From positions 1 through 10,210 of the forward strand of contig JANXSA010000608.1 in assembly GCA_025352915.1 (NCBI GenBank): 10,210 nt of DNA, read 5' to 3'. Below the pieces are notes generated by a model. The model was not told where the DNA came from. It was given only the letters and a program-made list of their open reading frames with translations, and made no database searches. This DNA is from Rhodospirillales bacterium. Its GTDB lineage: Bacteria; Pseudomonadota; Alphaproteobacteria; Acetobacterales; Acetobacteraceae. Both the position numbers and the translations under genes were made by a program. Positions within the stretch are counted from its first letter, which is position 1; each line of letters starts with the position of its first letter. This document shows positions 6,256 to 10,210 of the stretch, piece by piece.

Positions 6256-7701
6256 TCAACGCGGGATCGCGCGCAACCCCCGCCCGACATAGGCACCAAT
6301 CTCGACGCCCGCCCGTCCCGGCAATGCGAACGCCACCGGCGGCAGCGCCTCGATGCCCTCAAACAGCGCGTCGTAGCTGGCGCGGATGCGCCTCTCGTCC
6401 TGGCGCGGCGCCAGGATCAGCACGTCGCGCCCGACCAGGTCGCCCGCCGTCCGGGTCTGGAAGCCGAATTGCCGGCAATCGGCGTTCAGGCAGAACAGCG
6501 GCGGATCGCCACCCAGCGCGTAGTCCAGCTTGCCGGCATCGGCCCAGCTCGGCGCCACGATCGGCCGCTCCAGCAACCCGCGCCCCGCCAGTGCGCCGCG
6601 CAACGGCGTCCAATCCAGCCCCTGGCGCAGCGGATCGCCCGCAAACCGCAACAGGTTCAGGTTGAGTTCCACCGCCCCCAGCCCCAACCCCACCACCAGG
6701 AACCCCGCCGTGCCCGCCAGCGTGCGCCGCAACGCCACCGACCCGTCGTCGAGAAGCTGCACGATCCACCGCCCCAGCAGCGGAAAGACAAACAGATACC
6801 CCGGTGCCGCCCAATGGTACAACACCCGCGGCGACCAGGCCGAAATCACCACAAACAGCACGATCGGCCCAAACCCCAGCCACGCCAACACCCACGGCCC
6901 GCGCTCTTGCGGCCCCCGCCACAACGCCCGCGCCCACAGCACCGCCAACGGCAGCCACAGCCACGGCAACAGAAACACCGCCTCGCCCGCCAGCGTCACC
7001 AACGGCGCCGCCAGATCCAGCTTGCGCACCCCAGCCCGCCCGCCCTGAAACGCAAAACTCGCCCAGCCATGCGCCGCGTTCCAGAAAACCACCGGCGAGA
7101 ACACGATGGCCGCCACCAATCCCGCCACCCAAGGCTGCGGCCGCACCAGCCACCGCCGGTCCAGCGTCACCAGCGCCACCAGCGCCCCGGCAAACGCCAG
7201 CACCGCCGTGTATTTCGACAGCATCGCCAACCCGGCACACAGCCCGGCCCCTATCCACCAGCCCCAGCCGCCGCGCTCGATCGCGCGCCAAAGGCACAGC
7301 GCAAACCCCAGCAACGCCGCCACCAGCGGCCCATCCGGCAACACCCACCCCCCCGTCGTCACCCCCAACACCGGCGCCATGTTCAGGCCCACCGCCGCCC
7401 ACAACCCGGCCCGCGCCCCGAACAAATCCCGCGTCAACACGAACATCAACCAGGTCGACAGCGCGAACAGCGTGATGAACGGCAGCCGCACCACCACCGC
7501 CGCCTCGCTGCCGGCCAGCCGAGCGATCCCCGCCGACAACCACCACGCCAGTGGCGGATGGTCGAAATAGCCCCAGGCCATCTCCCGCCCGGCCGCCACC
7601 ATATAACTCTCGTCCACCCCGAGCCCAACCGCCCAGCCCAGCGCCACGCGCAACAACGCGGTCCCCAGGATCAGCAGCCCGACCCAGCGCGCCGGAGTCA
7701 T
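6256..7701 (-). CDS. Family 39 (PMT/ArnT-like) membrane glycosyltransferase
   Basis: Integral inner-membrane protein of 481 residues from the dolichyl/polyprenyl-phosphate-sugar mannosyltransferase superfamily (GT39, PMT_2 domain). It would move a sugar from a lipid-phosphate carrier onto a lipid or protein on the periplasmic side. The first loop has GVDESYMVA, with the acidic pair D30-E31 expected to be catalytic, then YFDHPPLAWWL (45-55), a hallmark of bacterial members. Many hydrophobic segments follow, including LSKYTAVLAFAGALVALVTL and WVAGLVAAIVFSPVVFW, then a soluble C-terminal portion containing GDPPLFCLNADCRQFGF. The ATG at 7701 lies 5 bp after the LysE-type gene's stop, so the two are probably one transcript. 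The cupin gene starts 31 bp downstream with its own ribosome site, so the catabolic operon may be transcribed through this gene or separately. The acceptor is unknown. Confidence 0.9.
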   Translation of the reverse strand: MTPARWVGLLILGTALLRVALGWAVGLGVDESYMVAAGREMAWGYFDHPPLAWWLSAGIARLAGSEAAVVVRLPFITLFALSTWLMFVLTRDLFGARAGLWAAVGLNMAPVLGVTTGGWVLPDGPLVAALLGFALCLWRAIERGGWGWWIGAGLCAGLAMLSKYTAVLAFAGALVALVTLDRRWLVRPQPWVAGLVAAIVFSPVVFWNAAHGWASFAFQGGRAGVRKLDLAAPLVTLAGEAVFLLPWLWLPLAVLWARALWRGPQERGPWVLAWLGFGPIVLFVVISAWSPRVLYHWAAPGYLFVFPLLGRWIVQLLDDGSVALRRTLAGTAGFLVVGLGLGAVELNLNLLRFAGDPLRQGLDWTPLRGALAGRGLLERPIVAPSWADAGKLDYALGGDPPLFCLNADCRQFGFQTRTAGDLVGRDVLILAPRQDERRIRASYDALFEGIEALPPVAFALPGRAGVEIGAYVGRGLRAIPR

Positions 7702-7706
7702 CGCCT

Positions 7707-8339
7707 TCAGAACGCCAGCAGCCGAACGCCCAGCCCCGCCAGCACCGTGCCCAGCACCGCGTCAAACCCGCGCTGGATGCGCCGGTACAGCCGCGTCACC
7801 ACTTCGGCCGACAACGCCACCGCCAGCGCCCCGTGCCAGAGCAGCGACATCAGCGCCGCCCCCAAAACCCCGGCCGTCACCGTCGGTCCATTTGCCCCCG
7901 CCGTCACCAGCACCCCGGCCAGCGCCACCCAGAAAGCCCCCGCCTTGGCATTCAGCACCATCACCGCCAGCCCACGCGCAAAATCCCGCCCGCGCGGCTG
8001 CAACAGCGGCGGCTTCACGTCGGTCCAGGCCTCCACCGCATTCCCCCGCCACGCCGCCCGCCAGCTCTGCACCGCCAAATACAACAGGAACGTCCCGCCG
8101 CCCCAGCGCAGCGCCGTCATCGCCCAGGGATGCGCCGCCGCCAGCGCCGCCACCCCCCCGACGGCCGCAAACCCCCAAATCAGCTCGCCCGCCGCCATCC
8201 CCGCCGCACAGCCCAGCGCCGGCCCCCGCCCGTCCCGCGCCGCGGTGCCCAGCAACATGGCGAAATTCGGGCCAGGGGACATCAGCGCGAGCGTGAACCC
8301 GGCCCAGAATATCAGCAGCACGGACAGGTCCATGGGCAT
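7707..8339 (-). CDS. LysE/RhtB-family amino-acid exporter
   Basis: Inner-membrane exporter of 210 residues, the normal length for the LysE/RhtB family, with about six hydrophobic segments. The diagnostic N-terminal motif SPGPN is at 21-25, followed by GCAAGMAAGELIWG (43-56) and the mid-protein RGLAVMVLNAKAGAFWVAL, matching the family's conserved LNPK-type position, here LNAK (Ala for Pro). Members export amino acids such as lysine, threonine or homoserine lactone; specificity cannot be inferred. Two in-frame ATGs are close together, at 8339 and 8333. AAGG lies two bases before the first and eight before the second, so the shorter start is also credible. It is the first gene after the hairpin repeat at 8370-8480 and sits 5 bp upstream of the glycosyltransferase gene. 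No clear promoter is visible in the 30 bp between the repeat and the start. Confidence 0.9.
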   Translation of the reverse strand: MPMDLSVLLIFWAGFTLALMSPGPNFAMLLGTAARDGRGPALGCAAGMAAGELIWGFAAVGGVAALAAAHPWAMTALRWGGGTFLLYLAVQSWRAAWRGNAVEAWTDVKPPLLQPRGRDFARGLAVMVLNAKAGAFWVALAGVLVTAGANGPTVTAGVLGAALMSLLWHGALAVALSAEVVTRLYRRIQRGFDAVLGTVLAGLGVRLLAF

Positions 8340-8354
8340 CGCCTTATCCCGGGA

Positions 8355-8482
8355 TCAGCAAGAAAGAATCTTCTTTTTCTGAAGAAAAAGAAGCAAAAAG
8401 ACTTTCATCCATTTGCGCCCGGCCTCGCGGCGAGGCGCAAACGGATAAAAGTTTTTTGGTTCTTTTTTCCAAAAAAGAACGC
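8355..8482. repeat. AT-rich nested palindromic repeat element
   Basis: Three hairpins lie in a row, and the outer parts also pair with each other, so the whole block is roughly palindromic. Hairpin 1 (8370-8393) has arms CTTCTTTTTC and GAAAAAGAAG around a TGAA loop. Hairpin 2 (8401-8452) has 19-bp arms with two mismatches around a 14-base GC-rich loop. Hairpin 3 (8459-8480) has arms GTTCTTTTTT and AAAAAAGAAC with a 2-base centre. The A/T-rich composition contrasts sharply with the surrounding DNA. A similar 5' motif (TCAGCAAGAAA, then CTTCTTTTT) recurs at 10182-10210, so it is probably a dispersed repeat. Confidence 0.8.
8395..8458. terminator. Bidirectional intrinsic-terminator-like hairpin
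   Basis: The 19-bp stem at 8401-8419 and 8434-8452 (ACTTTCATCC... against ...GGATAAAAGT, mismatched at two positions) is flanked by A-rich sequence on the left and T-rich sequence on the right. Either strand therefore gives a GC-capped stem followed by a U-rich run. On the minus strand it lies about 40 bp after the FAH-fold gene's TAG stop (8496-8494), the right place to end the SDR/FAH transcript and separate it from the LysE-type gene. Confidence 0.7.
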
Positions 8483-8493
8483 GCTTCCTGTTC

Positions 8494-9339
8494 CTAGTCC
8501 GCCAGCACGTTCTGCTTCTGCGCGCCCAAGCCGTCGATCCCCAGCGTCATGACATCACCGGCCTTCAGCCAGATCGGCGTCGGCTTCTTGCCCATCCCCA
8601 CCCCCGGCGGCGTCCCGGTGGCGATCACGTCGCCCGGATGCAGGGTGATGAAGTGGCTGACGTAGCTGACGATCTGCACCACGTTGAAGATCATCGTCTT
8701 GGTGTTGCCGTTCTGCATCCGCTCACCGTTCACATCGAGCCACATCGCCAGGTTCTGCGGGTCCGGCACTTCATCCTTGGTCACCATCCACGGCCCGGTC
8801 GGCCCGAAGGTGTCGCAGCCTTTGCCCTTGTCCCAGGTGCCGCCGCGCTCGGACTGGAAGTTCCGCTCGCTGACGTCGTTGACCACGCAATAGCCCGCGA
8901 CATGGTTCATCGCGTCGGCCTCGGACACGTACTTGGCCTTGGTGCCGATGATGATGCCCAGTTCCACTTCCCAATCCGGCTTGGTCGAGCCCTTGGGGAT
9001 CACCACGTCGTCGTTCGGCCCCTGGAACGCGCCTAGCGACTTCAGGAAGATGATCGGCTCGGTCGGCGGCGTCGCCCCGGTCTCGGCCGCATGGTCGGCG
9101 TAGTTCAGGCCGATGCAGACGAAATTCAGCGGGCGGGCGATGCACGGCCCGATCCGCGGCGTGCTGCGCACCAGCGGCAGGGTCTTCGGATCGGCGCCGG
9201 CGATCTTGGCCAGCCCGGCCGGCGACAGCGTCGTGCCATTGATGTCGGACACGATGTCGGACAAATCGCGCAGATTGCCATCGGCATCCAGCACGCCGGG
9301 CTTCTCCGCGCCAGGGGCGCCATAGCGAACGAGCTTCAT
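8494..9339 (-). CDS. FAH-fold hydrolase, probably 2,4-diketo-3-deoxy-L-fuconate/rhamnonate hydrolase
   Basis: Fumarylacetoacetate-hydrolase-family enzyme of 281 residues, a normal length for the single-domain type. The divalent-metal site is visible as DWEVELGII (E124 and E126) and NDVSERN (D155). Other family landmarks are FVCIGLNYADHAAETG (73-88), KGCDTFGPTGPWMV (173-186) and DVIATGTPPGVGMG (237-250). Such enzymes cleave or isomerise diketo acids. The closest functional guess is 2,4-diketo-3-deoxy-L-fuconate or -rhamnonate hydrolase, giving pyruvate and L-lactate, because the SDR encoded just upstream looks like the dehydrogenase that makes this substrate. Ureidoglycolate lyase or a homoprotocatechuate-pathway isomerase are alternatives often used for this family. 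The ATG at 9339 has GAGGA about 8 bases upstream. The gene lies 38 bp after the SDR stop and is followed by the hairpin terminator. Confidence 0.9.
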   Translation of the reverse strand: MKLVRYGAPGAEKPGVLDADGNLRDLSDIVSDINGTTLSPAGLAKIAGADPKTLPLVRSTPRIGPCIARPLNFVCIGLNYADHAAETGATPPTEPIIFLKSLGAFQGPNDDVVIPKGSTKPDWEVELGIIIGTKAKYVSEADAMNHVAGYCVVNDVSERNFQSERGGTWDKGKGCDTFGPTGPWMVTKDEVPDPQNLAMWLDVNGERMQNGNTKTMIFNVVQIVSYVSHFITLHPGDVIATGTPPGVGMGKKPTPIWLKAGDVMTLGIDGLGAQKQNVLAD

Positions 9340-9377
9340 GGTCGGTTTCCTCGAATGGATCGAATGGGTGCGACAGA

Positions 9378-10127
9378 CTACAGCGAGATGCCGCCGTCAA
9401 TCACCAGCGCCTGGCCGGTCACAAACACGCTGTCATCGCTGGCCAGATACACCGCCAGCGCCGCGATCTCATCCGCCCGCCCCAGCCGCCCCATCGGCTG
9501 GCGCGCGATAAACGCCGCCCGCGCCGCCTCCAACGACCCCGCCGCCGCCGCATTGGCCGCGATCCGCTCATCCAAGGACGGCGACTGCACCGTGCCCGGA
9601 CAGATGCAATTGCAGCGCACCCCCTTGGTGGCAAAATCCGCCGCGATCGACTTGGTCAGCCCCACCACCGCCGCCTTGGACGCGCCATAGACAAACCGCC
9701 CGGCAATCCCCTTCACCGAACTCGCCACCGACGCCATGTTGATCACCGAGCCCGCCCCGCGCGCCAGCATCCCCGGCAAAAACGCCTGGCACGTCCGCAT
9801 CATCGATTTCACATTCAGGTCAAAGGCGAAATCAAACTCCGCCTCGCTGGCCTCCAGCACCGACCCCTGATGCACAAATCCCGCACAGTTGAACAGGATA
9901 TCGACCGCTCCCACCGCCTCGGCCGCCGCCTGCACCGCGCTCGTATCGCGCACATCCAGCACCAACGTCCGAATGCCCGGCCCAACAATCTCGGCCAGCT
10001 TCGCCGCGTTCAGGTCGGTCGCGTAGACTTGTGCCCCCTCGGCGGCGAAGGCCAAGGCCGTCGCCCGCCCAATCCCTTGGGCGGCGGCGGTCACGAAGGC
10101 GGTTTTTCCTTTTAGGCGCAGGGACAT
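9378..10127 (-). CDS. SDR-family dehydrogenase, probably 2-keto-3-deoxy-L-fuconate dehydrogenase-like
   Basis: Short-chain dehydrogenase/reductase of 249 residues, classical SDR length, with a Rossmann fold. The cofactor loop is TAAAQGIG (13-20), with Ala in place of the first Gly as in the BDH2/L-KDF dehydrogenase group. D38 at the end of strand 2 indicates NAD(H) rather than NADP(H). NCAG is at 80-83 and the catalytic set is N105, S133, Y147 and K151 (VYGASK). The segment CPGTVQSPSLDERI (177-189), then ARQPMGRLG, is characteristic of that group. It should oxidise 2-keto-3-deoxy-L-fuconate (or -rhamnonate) to the 2,4-diketo acid cleaved by the downstream FAH enzyme; a hydroxybutyrate-type dehydrogenase is the main alternative. 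The start is placed at the ATG at 10127 because MSLRLKGKTAFVTAAA is the usual N-terminus; an ATG at 10175 would add 16 unrelated residues. The Shine-Dalgarno is weak. Confidence 0.9.
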   Translation of the reverse strand: MSLRLKGKTAFVTAAAQGIGRATALAFAAEGAQVYATDLNAAKLAEIVGPGIRTLVLDVRDTSAVQAAAEAVGAVDILFNCAGFVHQGSVLEASEAEFDFAFDLNVKSMMRTCQAFLPGMLARGAGSVINMASVASSVKGIAGRFVYGASKAAVVGLTKSIAADFATKGVRCNCICPGTVQSPSLDERIAANAAAAGSLEAARAAFIARQPMGRLGRADEIAALAVYLASDDSVFVTGQALVIDGGISL

Positions 10128-10181
10128 GGGTGTGGTCCGATCAAGAAAAAGCGTTTGACGGCAAGTCGGAAGCAAGCGAGG

Positions 10182-10210
10182 TCAGCAAGAAAAGAGAAGG
10201 CCTTCTTTTT
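10182..10210 (+). repeat. Start of a second copy of the AT-rich hairpin repeat, cut by the window edge
   Basis: TCAGCAAGAAAAGAGAAGG followed by CCTTCTTTTT resembles 8355-8378 (TCAGCAAGAAAGAAT then CTTCTTTTT) in the same orientation. It lies upstream of the SDR start, with about 54 bp of plain sequence between. Only the first ~29 bases are in the window, so the hairpins themselves are not seen. Confidence 0.45.

Noticed and set aside
5901..6362. Longer start for the cupin gene at 6362
   Set aside because: The added 46 residues overlap the GT39 gene, look unlike cupins, and a good ribosome site precedes the ATG at 6224.
6019..8382. Long plus-strand open frame of 787 codons, rich in Arg, Pro, Gln and His
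   Set aside because: It is antisense to the GT39 and LysE genes, whose proteins have clear motifs and membrane segments. The composition is that of a frame shadow in GC-rich DNA.
9413..9640. Other open frames over the SDR gene on both strands
   Set aside because: They are frame shadows; the SDR frame carries all catalytic and cofactor motifs without interruption.

Overview
The window is GC-rich bacterial DNA with third-position G/C bias, and every intact gene lies on the minus strand. Gene content (peptide-type ABC importer, FAH/SDR sugar-acid enzymes, LysE exporter) and the style of the AT-rich hairpin repeat suggest an alphaproteobacterium, perhaps Acetobacteraceae. That placement is inference from codon style and family resemblance; there is no rRNA or other taxonomic marker here.

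Layout from right to left, which is the direction of transcription. (1) 10127-8494: an SDR dehydrogenase followed by a fumarylacetoacetate-hydrolase-fold enzyme, probably the last two steps of a non-phosphorylative deoxy-sugar-acid route (L-fuconate or L-rhamnonate type). The pair ends in an AT-rich set of three hairpins (8370-8480), and what looks like the start of a second copy of that repeat is cut by the right edge. (2) 8339-6256: a LysE/RhtB-type exporter and a multi-membrane-span family 39 (PMT/ArnT-like) glycosyltransferase, 5 bp apart. (3) 6224-3685: a tightly packed enzyme operon of small cupin, FMN-dependent luciferase-like monooxygenase, cysteine-less CMD-domain protein and AhpD-like protein with a CxxC motif, joined by ATGA overlaps or a 7-bp gap. 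(4) 3684-2592: a mobile-element scar holding the tail of a probable serine recombinase (plus strand) and the C-terminal half of an IS630-type transposase (minus strand) with an altered catalytic residue. (5) 2591-1: a family 5 extracytoplasmic substrate-binding protein with a ten-unit Gln-Thr repeat just after its signal peptide, then a DppB-type ABC permease that runs off the left edge.

The luciferase-like monooxygenase, CMD protein and AhpD-like protein resemble the conserved but functionally uncharacterised trio that TIGRFAMs names after KPN_01858, Avi_7170 and Avi_7169, which (from memory) tends to sit with a peptide-type ABC importer. The likely logic is that the importer brings in an unknown small organic substrate, the monooxygenase oxidises it, and the AhpD/CMD pair handles a peroxide, thiol or carboxylated intermediate. 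The mobile-element scar lies exactly between the enzyme half and the transporter half. This cluster is the best candidate for an undescribed system in the window; its substrate cannot be read from sequence.
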